Source of the DNA: Planctomycetota bacterium
GTDB lineage: Bacteria > Planctomycetota > UBA1135 > UBA2386
DNA: 59,465 bases
Assembly (NCBI GenBank): GCA_020848735.1
Contig: JADLHO010000081.1
Span: forward strand, 1-59,465
Direction of reading: 5' to 3'
The notes under the pieces are model-generated. The model was given only the letters and a program-made list of their open reading frames with translations, did no database searches and had not been told where the DNA came from. Positions 36,167 to 48,480 of the stretch are shown here, in pieces; the first letter of the stretch is position 1; each line of letters starts with the position of its first letter. A program made the translations under genes and the position numbers.

Positions 36167-37620
36167 TGCACGCGCCAGAGCCTCGATCGCGCCGCACCGC
36201 GCCCTTCGCCCTGCTGCTCGCGGGCCTGCCGCTGCTCGCCGCCGACTGCAGCCAGGATCCGCAGCGCCAGGAGGCGGAAGCGTCCGCCGCCGCCGCGATC
36301 GCGAGCGCTCCGGCGACCACCGGACCGCGCGTCACGCTGCGCCTCTCCGGTTCGCTCGAGGGGCGCCTCGAACCGTGCGGCTGTGCGAGCGGTCAGATCG
36401 GCGGACTCGCGCGCCGCTCGTTCCGCCTGCAGGGCGATCGCGGCCGCTACGACTTCCTCATCGAGGGCGGCGACCTCGTCGGCGGCGGAACGGTCCTCGA
36501 CGAACTCAAGCTGATGACGCTGCTCACGGTCCTCGACGACCGGCGCGCGCGCTACGACGCGGTGGCCCTCGGCCCGCGCGACCTGCAGCTCGACAGCGGC
36601 GTCCTCGCCGGCTTCCTCGACGGCTTCCCACAGCTCGCCTTCGTCGCCTCCGATCTCGTCGCGACTCCGGCGCCGGACCAGCCCGCCTGGCCGACGCGCC
36701 CCTTCGTCGACCTCGCGAAGGAGGGCTGCCGCGTGCGCATCGCGAGCCTGGCGCGCGCCGTGCCGACGAACCCCGCTGCCGGGGCCCCGGCCTTCGAACG
36801 CCTCGAGCCCGCGGCGGCCTGGGAACGGGCCATGGCGGGAGTCGATCCCGCGAGCGTCCGCGTGTTGCTCGTGCACGGTGCCGCCGACGCCGCGCGCGCC
36901 TGCGCGACGCTCACCCCGCGCCCGGACCTCCTCGTGGCGATCGGCGATACCGCCGAGCCGCCGCACGATCCCGAGTTCGTCGACGGCGTCCCCCTCGTCC
37001 AGCCCGGGGTGCGGGGCCGGCACCTGCTCGACGTGACCCTCGCCCGCGAGGGTGATCGGTCCAAGCTGGTGCAGTACGCCCCCTTCGCGCTCGAGGGGAG
37101 TCGCACGGCGAAGGGCGCGCTGCAGGACGCGGACGTCGACGCGCAGATCCTCGCGCATCGCCACGAGGTCAAGGCCGAGGACGCGCGCAGCAAGCTCGCG
37201 AACCGCCTGCCCACCGCCAATGGTGCGGAGTACGTCGGCAGCACGAAGTGCGCATCGTGTCACTACGCGGCGGGCAAGGCCTGGGAAGCGAGCAAGCACG
37301 GTCACGCCTGGCGCACGCTCGAGAGCGCCGAGGAGACGAAGCGCTACGCCTGGCCCGTCACCTGGTACCCCGACTGCATCGCCTGCCACACCGTGGGCTA
37401 CGGCGAGCGCAGCGGCTTCGTGTCACCCGAGGCCACGCCCGACCTGCGCGGCGTCGGTTGCGAGTCGTGCCACGGCGCGGGCAGCCGTCACGCCGCGGAC
37501 CCGACCCTGCATCGGCTCGGCAAGGTCGACACGCAGCGCTGCACGCAGTGCCACGACTACGAGCAGTCGCCGGACTTCGACTACCCGGCGCGCTGGAAGC
37601 TCATCGAGCACGGCAAGTGA
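36166..37620 (+). CDS. Tetrahaem cytochrome c with N-terminal phosphoesterase-like domain
   Basis: The 484-residue exported protein has a signal peptide (FALLLAGLPLLAADC). Residues about 55-340 resemble the calcineurin-like UshA/5'-nucleotidase fold found before some cytochromes c554: EGRLEPCGCASGQIGGLARR, then DFLIEGGDLVGGG, VALGPRDLQLDSG and RVLLVHGAADAARACA. The C-terminal 123 residues hold four CxxCH haem sites: CASCH (362-366), CIACH (404-408), CESCH (432-436) and CTQCH (459-463). It is likely a periplasmic electron carrier. The start could be the GTG at 36163 or the ATG at 36166. It converges on tyrS with 9 nt between the two stops. Confidence 0.87.
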   Translation: MHAPEPRSRRTAPFALLLAGLPLLAADCSQDPQRQEAEASAAAAIASAPATTGPRVTLRLSGSLEGRLEPCGCASGQIGGLARRSFRLQGDRGRYDFLIEGGDLVGGGTVLDELKLMTLLTVLDDRRARYDAVALGPRDLQLDSGVLAGFLDGFPQLAFVASDLVATPAPDQPAWPTRPFVDLAKEGCRVRIASLARAVPTNPAAGAPAFERLEPAAAWERAMAGVDPASVRVLLVHGAADAARACATLTPRPDLLVAIGDTAEPPHDPEFVDGVPLVQPGVRGRHLLDVTLAREGDRSKLVQYAPFALEGSRTAKGALQDADVDAQILAHRHEVKAEDARSKLANRLPTANGAEYVGSTKCASCHYAAGKAWEASKHGHAWRTLESAEETKRYAWPVTWYPDCIACHTVGYGERSGFVSPEATPDLRGVGCESCHGAGSRHAADPTLHRLGKVDTQRCTQCHDYEQSPDFDYPARWKLIEHGK

Positions 37621-37629
37621 GCGCCGCTC

Positions 37630-38835
37630 TCACGGCACGCGCGCGTGGCACCACTTGCGCTTGCCGGCGTTGACGAGGTAACGGCCACTGCTCAGCCGCA
37701 GCAACGGGTCGGTCTGCTTCCGATCGTCGACCCGCACACCACCCTGCTCGACGAGACGGCGCGCCTCGCTCTTGCTCGAGCAGAAGCCGATCGCCACGAG
37801 GAGCGCGGCGAGCTGGATGCCCCCGTCCTCGAGGCTCTGCGCGTCGATCAACCGCTCCTCGATCTGCTCGGGACGACCGCCGTCCTTGAACACGCGGTCG
37901 AACTGCGCGACGGCCTCGGCAGCCGCCGCCTCGCCCCAGTACGCCGCCGCGATGCAGCGCGCGAGCTCGAGCTTCGCGGCGCGCGGGTGACCGGCCAGGG
38001 TCGCCTCCACCGTCGCGAGCGGCAGATCGGTGAGCAACGTGAACCAGTCGCGCATCGGCTCGTCCGGCAGGCTCATCACCTTGCCGATCATCTCGGCGGG
38101 CGCGTCGGTCACACCGATGTGGTTGCCGAGCGACTTCGACATCTTCTCCTTGCCGTCGAGTCCGACCAGCAAGGGCGTCGTGATGAGGACCTGCTTCTCC
38201 TGCCCCGCGCGTTCCTGCAGATCGCGGCCGCGATGGAGGTTGAAGAGCTGGTCGGTGCCGCCGAGTTCGACGTCGGCGCGCAGCTCCACCGAGTCGTAGC
38301 CCTGCATCAGCGGGTAGATCATCTCGTGGATCGAGATCGGCTCTCCCGCGCGGAAGCGCTCGGCGAACGAGTCGCGCTCGAGGATGCGCGCCACGGTGAA
38401 ACCCGCCGCGAGCTTCACGCAGTCGATGAAGCTCTGCCGGTCGAACCACTCGCCGTTCTCGCGCTCTTCGATCGCGGTGACGTCGAGCACGCGCCCCACC
38501 TGGTCGCGGTAGCTGCGCTTGTTGACCTCGACCTGTTCGCGCGTGAGCTGCGGCCGCGTCTTGTTCTTCCCCGTGGGGTCACCCACCATCGCAGTCGCCG
38601 TGCCCCAGAGCACGATCGCGCGGTGGCCGAGTCGTTGGAAGTCGCGCAGCTTGCGCAGCACGACCGAGTGGCCGAGGTGGATGTCGGGCGAGGAGGGGTC
38701 GATGCCGAGCTTCACGCGCAGGGGCCGCCCCTCGCGGCGGCTGCGCGCGAGCTTGTCGGCGAGTTCCTTCTCCTCCACGAGATCGACGATGCCCCGCGAC
38801 AGGACGCGGAGTTGCTCTTCGACGGGCGCAAACAT
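37630..38835 (-). CDS. tyrS: Tyrosyl-tRNA synthetase
   Basis: This enzyme charges tRNA-Tyr. The 401-residue protein is the longer TyrRS type. The class I HIGH motif is HLGHS (53-57) within GIDPSSPDIHLGHSVVL. The KMSKS motif is present in GKEKMSKSLGNHIG, and a C-terminal S4 RNA-binding domain follows (SSKSEARRLVEQGGVRV). A TAACCT hexamer lies 9 nt before the ATG, so a leaderless start is likely. Confidence 0.97.
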   Translation of the reverse strand: MFAPVEEQLRVLSRGIVDLVEEKELADKLARSRREGRPLRVKLGIDPSSPDIHLGHSVVLRKLRDFQRLGHRAIVLWGTATAMVGDPTGKNKTRPQLTREQVEVNKRSYRDQVGRVLDVTAIEERENGEWFDRQSFIDCVKLAAGFTVARILERDSFAERFRAGEPISIHEMIYPLMQGYDSVELRADVELGGTDQLFNLHRGRDLQERAGQEKQVLITTPLLVGLDGKEKMSKSLGNHIGVTDAPAEMIGKVMSLPDEPMRDWFTLLTDLPLATVEATLAGHPRAAKLELARCIAAAYWGEAAAAEAVAQFDRVFKDGGRPEQIEERLIDAQSLEDGGIQLAALLVAIGFCSSKSEARRLVEQGGVRVDDRKQTDPLLRLSSGRYLVNAGKRKWCHARVP

Positions 38836-38844
38836 GCGCGCGGC

Positions 38845-38850
38845 AGGTTA
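38845..38850 (-). promoter_or_regulatory. Candidate -10 element directly upstream of tyrS
   Basis: The minus strand reads CCGCTAACCTGCC. TAACCT ends 9 nt before the ATG at 38835, inside the 12-nt gap after the lipoprotein gene and slightly overlapping it. The core GCTAnnCTGC is identical in layout to the one before the SH3-like gene. Confidence 0.4.
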
Positions 38851-39903
38851 GCGGCGGGTCGTGCGCGACGCATCGTCGCTTCCGACCCGTCGACGCGCCT
38901 GCCACCAGCCAAGCCAGCCCTCGCGATCGCTCGGCGCGAGCGACGCACCCGAAGCCTCGCGCAGGCAGGCGCCGGCGACCAGCGCCTGGTCCGGCGGTCC
39001 GAGACGCACCGCGGCGATCAGCAGTTCATCCGCGGCGAGACGTTCGTCCGGCGCGATCGCGCGGGACGCGAGCCACACGTGATCGAAGAAGCGCGGCTCG
39101 CGCGCATCGAGCGCGGCGCGGAGGGTGGCGAGCGGTGCAGCGTGCACCTTCTCGATGCCGCGCGGGTAGAGGTCCACCCGCAGCGCGGCCAGCCGCTGCC
39201 ACTGACCCGGCACCTCCTCGGCGCCGACCAGGCGCGCACCCGGCAGGAGCTCGCAGCGCAGCTCGAGCCGACGCTCGCAGCCCGACGGCGGCAGCGCCGG
39301 CACGTCGAAGGGCAGTTCGAGACCCTGGCGCGCGAGCTCGACGGTGACCGGCAGCCCGAGGACGTCCTGGGCGCTCGCGACGCTCTCGGCGCCGAAGCAG
39401 TCGCGGTCCACGTAGCGGACGGCGATCAGGAAGCGAGTCGGCGCGAGCCGCTCGCCCTCGCCGGGGAAGGCGCAATCCAGCGCGCCGCCGGGAGGGATGC
39501 GCAGCACGAGCGGAACCACGTCCCCGAGCGCCGGCGCGGGTCCGCGCAGCGTGAGTTCGGCGTGCGCCTCGCACCAGAGCTCCGTGCGCAGCGCGGCGCC
39601 CACGCGGCGGAAGCTCGCCAGCGCCTCGGCGGCCCAGTCCGGCGCGATCGCGCGATCGTGCGAGGCCAGCAGCGCGTCGAGACGGTCCGCATCGCGCTCG
39701 ACGAAGCTCTCCTGGAGCTGCGCGACGATGCTCCGGTAGTACTCGTCGAGAGGCTCCGCCTCGCCGTCGGCGACGCCCGACAACGGGATCACCACCGGTC
39801 CCGCCGCGACGAGCGCGTCGAAGCTGCTGTCGCCCTCGACGTCGCGCGTCGAGCAGGCGGCGAGGGCGGCCAGCAGGCCGCCCGCCGCGCGGCGCACGCT
39901 CAC
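38848..39903 (-). CDS. Hypothetical lipoprotein downstream of metK
   Basis: The 351-residue protein has a short lipoprotein signal ([17 protein letters not shown]). The mature part has a helical unit ([20 protein letters not shown], then [11 protein letters not shown]) and a longer beta-rich part with [20 protein letters not shown] and [21 protein letters not shown] do not recognise the family. The GTG start at 39903 overlaps the metK stop (GTGA), so it is probably co-expressed with metK. Nothing ties it to SAM chemistry. Confidence 0.65.
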   Translation of the reverse strand: MSVRRAAGGLLAALAACSTRDVEGDSSFDALVAAGPVVIPLSGVADGEAEPLDEYYRSIVAQLQESFVERDADRLDALLASHDRAIAPDWAAEALASFRRVGAALRTELWCEAHAELTLRGPAPALGDVVPLVLRIPPGGALDCAFPGEGERLAPTRFLIAVRYVDRDCFGAESVASAQDVLGLPVTVELARQGLELPFDVPALPPSGCERRLELRCELLPGARLVGAEEVPGQWQRLAALRVDLYPRGIEKVHAAPLATLRAALDAREPRFFDHVWLASRAIAPDERLAADELLIAAVRLGPPDQALVAGACLREASGASLAPSDREGWLGWWQARRRVGSDDASRTTRR

Positions 39904-41069
39904 GCGCGCAGCGCGTCGAGCTGGTCGGCCTTCTCCCATGGGAACTCGTCGCGACCGAAGTGGCCGTAGGCCGCGGTGCGCTGGTAGATCGGGCGACGGA
40001 GGTTGAAGTGCTTCTCGATGCGCGCCGGGCGCAGGAAGGGTCCGAAGAAGCCCGCGACGCACTCCATGAGCGCGCGCTCGCTCTTGAACACGTCCTTGTT
40101 CCAGGTGCCGAAGGTGTCGACGCGCAGGCTCACGGGCTCGGCGACGCCGATCGCATACGCGACCTGGACCTCGCAGCGCTCCGCCCAACCCTTCGCGACG
40201 ACGTGCTTCGCGACCCAGCGCGCCGAGTACGCCGCCGAGCGATCGACCTTGCTCGGGTCCTTGCCCGAGAAGGCCCCGCCGCCGTGGCGCCCCATGCCGC
40301 CGTAGGTGTCGACGATGATCTTGCGGCCCGTGAGGCCGGCGTCGGCCTTCGGCCCGCCTTCGACGAAGCGTCCCGTCGGGTTGAGATACCAGCGCGTGTC
40401 CTTCGTGAGCAGGTTCCCCGGGAGCACTTCCTCGGCGACCTTGCGCAGCGCCGCGTGCAGCTCCTGGTCCTTCACGGTCGGCGCGTGCTGGTGCGAGATC
40501 ACGACGGTGTGGATGCGCACCGGGTTGTGGCGCTCGTCGTACTCGACCGTGAGCTGGCTCTTCGCGTCGGGACGGAGGAACTCGAATCGCTTCTGCTTGC
40601 GCGCGGCGGCGAGCGCCTCGAGCACGCGGTGCGCGTAATGGATCGGGAACGGCATCAGCGCGGGCGTCTCGCGGCACGCGTAGCCGAACATCATCCCCTG
40701 GTCGCCGGCACCCTGCTCCTTGCTCTGGGAGGTGTGCGCGTCGACGCCGAGCGCGATGTCCGGCGACTGCGTGCCGATGGCGGTCAGCACGGCGCAGGAG
40801 TTCGCGTCGAACCCGATGCTCGGGTCGTCGTAGCCGATCTTCTGGATCACGCCGCGGACGACGTCCTGGTGATTGATGACGGCCTTGGTGGTGATCTCAC
40901 CCGTCACGACGACGAGACCGCGCGAGCACATGGTCTCGCAGGCGACTCGCGACGAGGGGTCCTGGGCGAAGATCGCGTCGAGCACCGCGTCGGAGATCTG
41001 GTCGCACACCTTGTCGGGGTGGCCTTCGCTGACGGACTCGCTCGTGAACAGGATCGGCTGCTGGGTCAT
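39900..41069 (-). CDS. metK: S-adenosylmethionine synthetase
   Basis: MetK makes SAM from methionine and ATP. The 389-residue protein begins [20 protein letters not shown], then has [13 protein letters not shown] (the PPi-binding 'GAGDQG'), and [19 protein letters not shown] near residue 265. All three family signatures are intact. The start chosen is the ATG at 41069; the longer in-frame opening is Arg-rich. A TAGAGT hexamer lies 61 nt upstream. No SAM riboswitch was recognised in the 121-nt gap before it. Confidence 0.97.
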   Translation of the reverse strand: MTQQPILFTSESVSEGHPDKVCDQISDAVLDAIFAQDPSSRVACETMCSRGLVVVTGEITTKAVINHQDVVRGVIQKIGYDDPSIGFDANSCAVLTAIGTQSPDIALGVDAHTSQSKEQGAGDQGMMFGYACRETPALMPFPIHYAHRVLEALAAARKQKRFEFLRPDAKSQLTVEYDERHNPVRIHTVVISHQHAPTVKDQELHAALRKVAEEVLPGNLLTKDTRWYLNPTGRFVEGGPKADAGLTGRKIIVDTYGGMGRHGGGAFSGKDPSKVDRSAAYSARWVAKHVVAKGWAERCEVQVAYAIGVAEPVSLRVDTFGTWNKDVFKSERALMECVAGFFGPFLRPARIEKHFNLRRPIYQRTAAYGHFGRDEFPWEKADQLDALRA

Positions 41070-41130
41070 TCCGGTGATTCTGGATCGTGGGTCGGGCGTG
41101 GGTCGCGACCGGTCGCGCCGCGGGCGGAAG

Positions 41131-41136
41131 ACTCTA
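41131..41136 (-). promoter_or_regulatory. Candidate -10 element for metK
   Basis: The minus strand reads TGGCTAGAGTCTTCC with TAGAGT as the hexamer, 61 nt before the ATG. The GCTAnnnT core matches others in the window. The -35 region is not convincing. Confidence 0.35.
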
Positions 41137-41190
41137 GCCAAGTCGAAAGCCGAACGCCTGCGCGGATTGTCGACCCGTCCGGGACGAGGC

Positions 41191-42551
41191 TCAGGCTCCG
41201 TCCCGCGCCGTCGGCGGCGGCGGGTCACCGACGCAGCGGTCGAGCAGCGGCGCGATCAGTTCGAGGGTCCGCGCGGTCGCACCCTGGTTGCCACGGATCA
41301 ATGCCACCGCGCGCTCGCCGAGTTCGGCGCGCAGCGCCTGGTCGCCGAGGAGTCGCTCCAGGGCGGCGTCGAGTTCGTCGAGGCCGCCGATCTGCACGAC
41401 GGCCCGGACGCCCAGCAGGAGCTCGACGTCCGCGCGGAAGTTCCAGGTATGCGGACCGAAGACCACGGCGCGCCCCAGCGCCGCGGGTTCGAGCATGTTC
41501 TGGCCCCCATGCGGGACGAGGCTGCCGCCGACGAAGGCGACATCGCAGGCACCGTAGAACGACTCGAGATGTCCGATCGTGTCGACGAGCACGACGGCGG
41601 CCTCGCCGAGCGCCGGTCGGGACTCGCCGAGCATCGACCAGCGGAGCACCTCGGCGCCGCGAGCGCCGAGCGCCTCCACCACCGCGGCGGCCCGCTCGGG
41701 ATGCCGCGGGACGAGCACGAGCCGCACCGGCCGGCCGAGCCGACGGCTCACGCGCGCCAGCGCATCGAAGAGCCACTCCTCCTCGCGACCATGCGTCGAC
41801 CCGCAGACGAGCACCAGGCGCTCGTCGAACGCGAGCCAGCGCCGCAGGGCCGCCGAACCGGCAGGTGCGCCCCGCAGCGAGACGCCGTCGTACTTCATGT
41901 TGCCCGTCACGGCGATGCGCGCGGGCTCGACCCCCAGCGCGAGCAGGCGATCGCGGTAGGTCGCGTCCTGCACGCAGTAGTGCTCGATCCACTCGAACTG
42001 CGGCAGCAGGCCGCGCGCGAGGCGATAGCCGCGGAAGCTGCGCTCGCTGATGCGACCGTTGACGACCGCGACCGGCACCTGGCGTCGCGCCGCGGCCTGC
42101 AGGAAGTTCGGCCAGATCTCGAGCTCCATGAGGAGCACGCAGTCCGGCTGCACGCGATCGAGGGCCCGGCCCGGGAAGATCCCGAAGTCGAGCGGGTACT
42201 GCACGACCGTGCGCCCCGGGTAGAGCCGACGCGCGAGATCGAAGCCGGTCGGCGTCGTCGCGGAGACGACGATGTCGACGTCCGGATGACGGGCGGCGAC
42301 CGCCTCGACGAGCCGCGCGAGGTTCTTGACCTCTCCCACGGAGACGCCGTGCACCCAGACCCGCCGCGCCTTCGGCAGCGGCGGCACGCGGCCCGTCCGC
42401 GCGCGGAACGACGCGCGGTAGCGGCGGTCGAACGCGAGCCGCCAGAGCAGCACCGGGAACCAGACCACCGCCGCGAGCAGGAAGATGCCCTGGTACGCGA
42501 GCAGGGGGACGAGCCCGCGCAGGAGACGCGGGCGCACCGGCGCGGCGGCGC

Positions 42552-42555
<4 letters not shown>
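41191..42555 (-). CDS. waaA: 3-deoxy-D-manno-octulosonic acid (Kdo) transferase
   Basis: WaaA adds Kdo to lipid A precursor at the inner membrane, so the organism probably makes LPS. The 454-residue GT30 protein has an N-terminal membrane helix ([20 protein letters not shown]) and the family motifs [43 protein letters not shown] and [20 protein letters not shown]. The GTG at 42555 overlaps the secA stop (GTGA); a GTG five codons earlier is also open. It lies between secA and metK. Confidence 0.92.
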
Positions 42556-45398
<2,843 letters not shown>

Positions 45399-45592
45399 CG
45401 CAATCTCCAGCCGGACGCGGCAGCTCTGCCGACCGGCACCCCGCCGCGGATCTCGCGGTGGGTCATGGAAGGGAATCGGACCGGGGACGGGAGCCGGCCG
45501 ACCGGGGACGGTCGGCTGGCGGCGCCGCGCAGGGCAGCGCCGGACGCGCGCGACTCGCGCGGGATCGGCAGCCGCGGGTGCGGAACTGTCGA

Positions 45593-45925
45593 TCAGGCGC
45601 GCGCGGAGCTCGGCGCGCGCCCGGGCGGCCGGCCGAGCGCGGCGACGTCGCGCCAGCGCGGTCGGTCCTTCGCGGCCGCGGCCGCGGCCACCGCGGGGGT
45701 TCCCGCGCACCCTTCCCGCACCGCGCAGGCCCGCATCGCGCGGCTCGTGACCCGATCGCCCACGGCGGCCGCCGTGCTCAGCCGGTCGCCGTCGAGCGCG
45801 CGCGGCGTCGCCGCGCCTGCCGTCGCGAGGATCACGAAGGCCAGCAACAATGCGAGCGCGCTGCAGTCGCCGTGCTGATGGCCGCGCCCGGCCCCGCGCG
45901 AGGACGCCGAGAACCCGCGCCTCAT
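45593..45925 (-). CDS. Small hypothetical membrane protein
   Basis: The 110-residue frame begins with an ATG that overlaps the response regulator stop by 4 nt. It contains one hydrophobic segment ([17 protein letters not shown], about 23-39) after a basic start, then a mixed region with two cysteines (CAVREGC). The overlap pattern and membrane segment favour a real gene, but the Ala/Arg-rich tail could be chance in such GC-rich DNA. No family was recognised. About 190 nt without a recognisable gene follow, up to secA. Confidence 0.45.
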   Translation of the reverse strand: MRRGFSASSRGAGRGHQHGDCSALALLLAFVILATAGAATPRALDGDRLSTAAAVGDRVTSRAMRACAVREGCAGTPAVAAAAAAKDRPRWRDVAALGRPPGRAPSSARA

Positions 45926-46779
45926 CGGGGCTGCTCCGCCCGCGCCTTCGCGAGCAGACGATCGACCATCTCGTAGAGCAGCGACTCCTGGTACGGCTTC
46001 GCGAGGAAGCCGTCGGCCTTGCGCATCTCCTGCACCGAGACCTTGCTCGCGGTGCAGAGCAGCACGGGAACCGTGCGCGTCGCCGGATCGGCGCGCAGCT
46101 CGGCGATCACCTGCAGGCCATCGAGCTCGGGCATCTCGTAGTCGAGCACGACGAGGTGCGGTCGCAGCGCGCGCGCCGCAGCCAGGCCGCGACGACCGTC
46201 GTTCTCCACGCGCACGCGGTAGCCGCGCCGTTCGAGCAGCTCGGCGACCGTGCGCGCGAGGTCGTCCTCGTCGTCGACCACCAGGACCTCGAGGTCCGCC
46301 GGACTCGCCGCCGCGCGCGGGGTCTCGGAGCTGCGCTGCGCGACGAGTTCCCGCAGCGCCGCGGCCGTCGGGATGCCGATCTCCACGAAGCGCGCCTCGA
46401 TGCGCCGCTTGAGGTCCCCGTTGAAGCGCTGGATCTGCTGCCACGCCTCGTAGTCGGGGAAGTCCGGCTTGATGTCCATCTCGTCGTGCGTGTCGACGGC
46501 GAAGAAGAACTCCCCCTGGACGATGTGCTCCTGCAGCAGGAGCTTCATGAACGGGTAGTTGCGGTTGCCGAGCCGCATCCAGTACCGGGTGCACGACGCC
46601 TTGCCGGCCTCGGCGACGAGCTCCTTCTGGAACAGGGCGAGGACGCGCTCCGCGCTCGCATCGGGCGAGAGCTCGAGATCCGGACGGCTCCGCGCACCAC
46701 CACCGCTCCCATAGGCGAGCACGAGATAGGCGTCGACCGCGCGGGAGAGCATCGCGGGGGTCAACTCGGAGAGCCTCAC
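45922..46779 (-). CDS. Response regulator with an uncharacterised N-terminal domain
   Basis: The 285-residue protein has a C-terminal receiver domain: [15 protein letters not shown], acceptor Asp in [16 protein letters not shown], then [10 protein letters not shown] and Lys of FLAKPY. The N-terminal 150 residues form a separate unknown domain: [55 protein letters not shown] and [15 protein letters not shown]. The order is reversed from the usual receiver-then-output plan. The start chosen is the GTG at 46779; another GTG at 46920 overlaps the lspA stop and would add 47 low-complexity residues. A TAGACT hexamer lies 113 nt upstream. Confidence 0.82.
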   Translation of the reverse strand: MRLSELTPAMLSRAVDAYLVLAYGSGGGARSRPDLELSPDASAERVLALFQKELVAEAGKASCTRYWMRLGNRNYPFMKLLLQEHIVQGEFFFAVDTHDEMDIKPDFPDYEAWQQIQRFNGDLKRRIEARFVEIGIPTAAALRELVAQRSSETPRAAASPADLEVLVVDDEDDLARTVAELLERRGYRVRVENDGRRGLAAARALRPHLVVLDYEMPELDGLQVIAELRADPATRTVPVLLCTASKVSVQEMRKADGFLAKPYQESLLYEMVDRLLAKARAEQPR

Positions 46780-46916
46780 GGTTCGTACGCCTGGGGTCGC
46801 GCGGGAGACGGTCGCGGGCGCGGGTGCGGTCCACGACGCAGGCCGCGCCGCGCCGGATTCCGCAGGCCGTCCCTGACCGGGGACGGCGGCGCAGTCTAGC
46901 GTGCGCGAGGTCGGGA

Positions 46917-47543
46917 TCACGATCGCGCCCCCTCGTCCTGCCCGCGGATCGAGGGCTTCGCCGGCTTCGCGGGCTCGCGCCAGAGCAGGATCGCGAGGCC
47001 GATGGCACCGACCGTGATGCACGAGTCGGCGACGTTGAAGGCGGGGAAGCGGTGCTCGACGTCGCCCTCACCGCGGTAGAAGAACAGGAGGAAGTCGCGC
47101 ACGCCCCGATCGGGCATGAACGTGTTGTCGTAGAGGTTGCCGATCGCGCCCGCGAGCACGAGCCCGATGACGAGGAGCTGGATGCGCCGCCCCGCGGGTG
47201 TGCGCCCGGCGAACCAGATCAGCGCGCCCACCGCGACGAAGCGGAGCACGATCAGCGGGATCGTCAGCGACTGCCCGAGCCCCCAGATCGTGCCGGTGTT
47301 CGTGTAGTCGACGAGCGCGAAGCCGAGTCGATCGCTCAGCGCCGAGAGGAACTCGAAGTCCACCCGCCGCGCGCGCGGCGCGTGCTCGGCCACGTAGGCG
47401 AAGGCCGCCGCCTTGCTCCAGAGATCGAGCGCGACGAGCAGCGGCACCGGCAGCCAGAACCAGGCCTTGCCGCGGAAGCTCAGCGTGGCGTCGGGCTCGT
47501 CGGGCGCGTCTCGACCGCGGGCTTCCATCGCTGGCTCGTCCAT
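46917..47543 (-). CDS. lspA: Lipoprotein signal peptidase II
   Basis: LspA cleaves prolipoproteins at the lipobox Cys after lipidation; this window alone encodes many clients. The 208-residue protein has four hydrophobic helices and the catalytic pair in GAIGNLYDN (Asp139) and FNVADSCIT (Asp173). The Asn-x-Gly element reads NTGTIWG instead of NxGxAF. It has a longer N-terminus than usual (about 25 residues). It is downstream of the DksA-like gene. Confidence 0.93.
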   Translation of the reverse strand: MDEPAMEARGRDAPDEPDATLSFRGKAWFWLPVPLLVALDLWSKAAAFAYVAEHAPRARRVDFEFLSALSDRLGFALVDYTNTGTIWGLGQSLTIPLIVLRFVAVGALIWFAGRTPAGRRIQLLVIGLVLAGAIGNLYDNTFMPDRGVRDFLLFFYRGEGDVEHRFPAFNVADSCITVGAIGLAILLWREPAKPAKPSIRGQDEGARS

Positions 47544-47561
47544 CGGAACCGAGGACCTGCG

Positions 47562-48335
47562 TCAGGCGGTCTCGCGTCGCTCGGCTTCTTCCTGGTGGCG
47601 CACGCAGTAGCGCGCCCAGGGCACGTACTCGAGTCGATCCATGGGGATCCAGTACTCGCCCTTGGGCTTGCCGCCGGCGATCTTCGCCTTCGACGCGCGC
47701 TCCTCGTCGTCGTCCGCGCTCGCGCGAGCGACGGCCTTCGCCACCGCGCCGGCCTTCGGCGCGCTCGCGGGCTTCAGCGCGCCGCTCTTCGCGGTCTTGC
47801 CGCTCTTCGCCGCGGCGGCGGACTTCCCGGCGGTCGTGGACTTGCCCGCTGCGGCAGCTTTGCCGGCGGCGGCAGCCTTGCCGGCGGCGGCAGCCTTGCC
47901 GGTCGATGCCTTGCCGACCGACGCCTTCGACGAGGCGCTCGCCTTCGCGGCACCCTTCGCGGCGCTCGCGCTCTTGCTCGCCGGTTCGTCCTTCGTGAGC
48001 TCGGCCTTGGCCGCCGCCTTGGGCGACTTCGGTTCGTCGCTCTCCTCCATGCAGCGCGGACAGGCGCCGAAGGGCCATTCGCCCTTGCCGTCGATGCGGT
48101 CGATGGCCTCCTCGATGAGTTGGATGGTCTCCTCCTCGTTCTCGATGAGACCGAGCATGAAGCCCTGGTCGTAGTTGTCGGTCCCCTGATCCGCGAGGTG
48201 ATCGACCGAGTTGTCCTGGTCCGACGCACGCAGGGCTTCGTCGCGCATCGAGCCGACATCGCCGCGGAGATTGGCGAGCTGAGCCTCGAGCTGGCGGCGG
48301 AACTTCGCGAGGTCCGTCTTGGTGGGTTTGGGCAT
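47562..48335 (-). CDS. DksA/TraR-like protein with a long Ala/Lys insert in its zinc finger
   Basis: DksA-family proteins insert a coiled coil into RNA polymerase's secondary channel. The 257-residue protein begins with the coiled-coil region (KFRRQLEAQLANLRGDVGSM, then SVDHLADQGTDNYDQGFMLG, helix LIENEEETIQLIEEAI). The finger starts at GEWPFGACPRC (Cys92, Cys95). It should close within some 20 residues, but about 130 Ala/Lys/Ser-rich residues intervene (97-226, with AAAAGK repeated three times at 148-165). The finger then resumes with MDRLEYVPWARYCVRH (Cys244, His247). The insert looks like a histone H1 or AlgP-type tail. It is first in the lspA-secA cluster. Confidence 0.85.
   Translation of the reverse strand: MPKPTKTDLAKFRRQLEAQLANLRGDVGSMRDEALRASDQDNSVDHLADQGTDNYDQGFMLGLIENEEETIQLIEEAIDRIDGKGEWPFGACPRCMEESDEPKSPKAAAKAELTKDEPASKSASAAKGAAKASASSKASVGKASTGKAAAAGKAAAAGKAAAAGKSTTAGKSAAAAKSGKTAKSGALKPASAPKAGAVAKAVARASADDDEERASKAKIAGGKPKGEYWIPMDRLEYVPWARYCVRHQEEAERRETA
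47841..47894 (-). repeat. 18-bp tandem repeat inside the DksA-like gene
   Basis: Three consecutive 18-bp units encode AAAAGK (residues 148-165). A degenerate fourth (STTAGK) follows. The array is in frame, so copy-number change would alter linker length without a frameshift. Confidence 0.8.
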
Positions 48336-48391
48336 CGGGAAGGTTCTGCGTTCGAACGATCTCGACGGGGCTGTCGCCCCGGACGGGCGCG

Positions 48392-48450
48392 GCGGAACGC
48401 AACCGTGCCCTCCGCGCGCTTCGACTCCTCGGCCGCTGGGTGCGTTCCGC
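48392..48450. repeat. 10-bp inverted repeat upstream of the xerD unit
   Basis: GCGGAACGCA (48392-48401) and TGCGTTCCGC (48441-48450) are perfect reverse complements 39 nt apart. The right arm lies 17 nt before TAGGCT, where a -35 element would fall. It may be a regulator's site or a hairpin. It sits in the 306-nt space between the DksA-like gene and xerD. Confidence 0.4.
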
Positions 48451-48467
48451 TGGAGGGGCGGGGACGA

Positions 48468-48473
48468 TAGGCT
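48468..48473 (+). promoter_or_regulatory. Candidate -10 element for the xerD unit
   Basis: GACGATAGGCTCG holds TAGGCT, 7 nt before the ATG of a small ORF at 48481 and 168 nt before xerD. It fits the window's TAnnnT series. Confidence 0.35.
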
Positions 48474-48480
48474 CGTGCCC

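Noticed and set aside
37611..37640. A shared terminator between the cytochrome and tyrS genes.
   Set aside because: Only 9 nt separate the stops and no stem-loop with a U-tract is visible on either strand.
41070..41190. A possible SAM riboswitch upstream of metK.
   Set aside because: I could not find the conserved stems or the K-turn-like bulge of known SAM classes, and the gap is only 121 nt.
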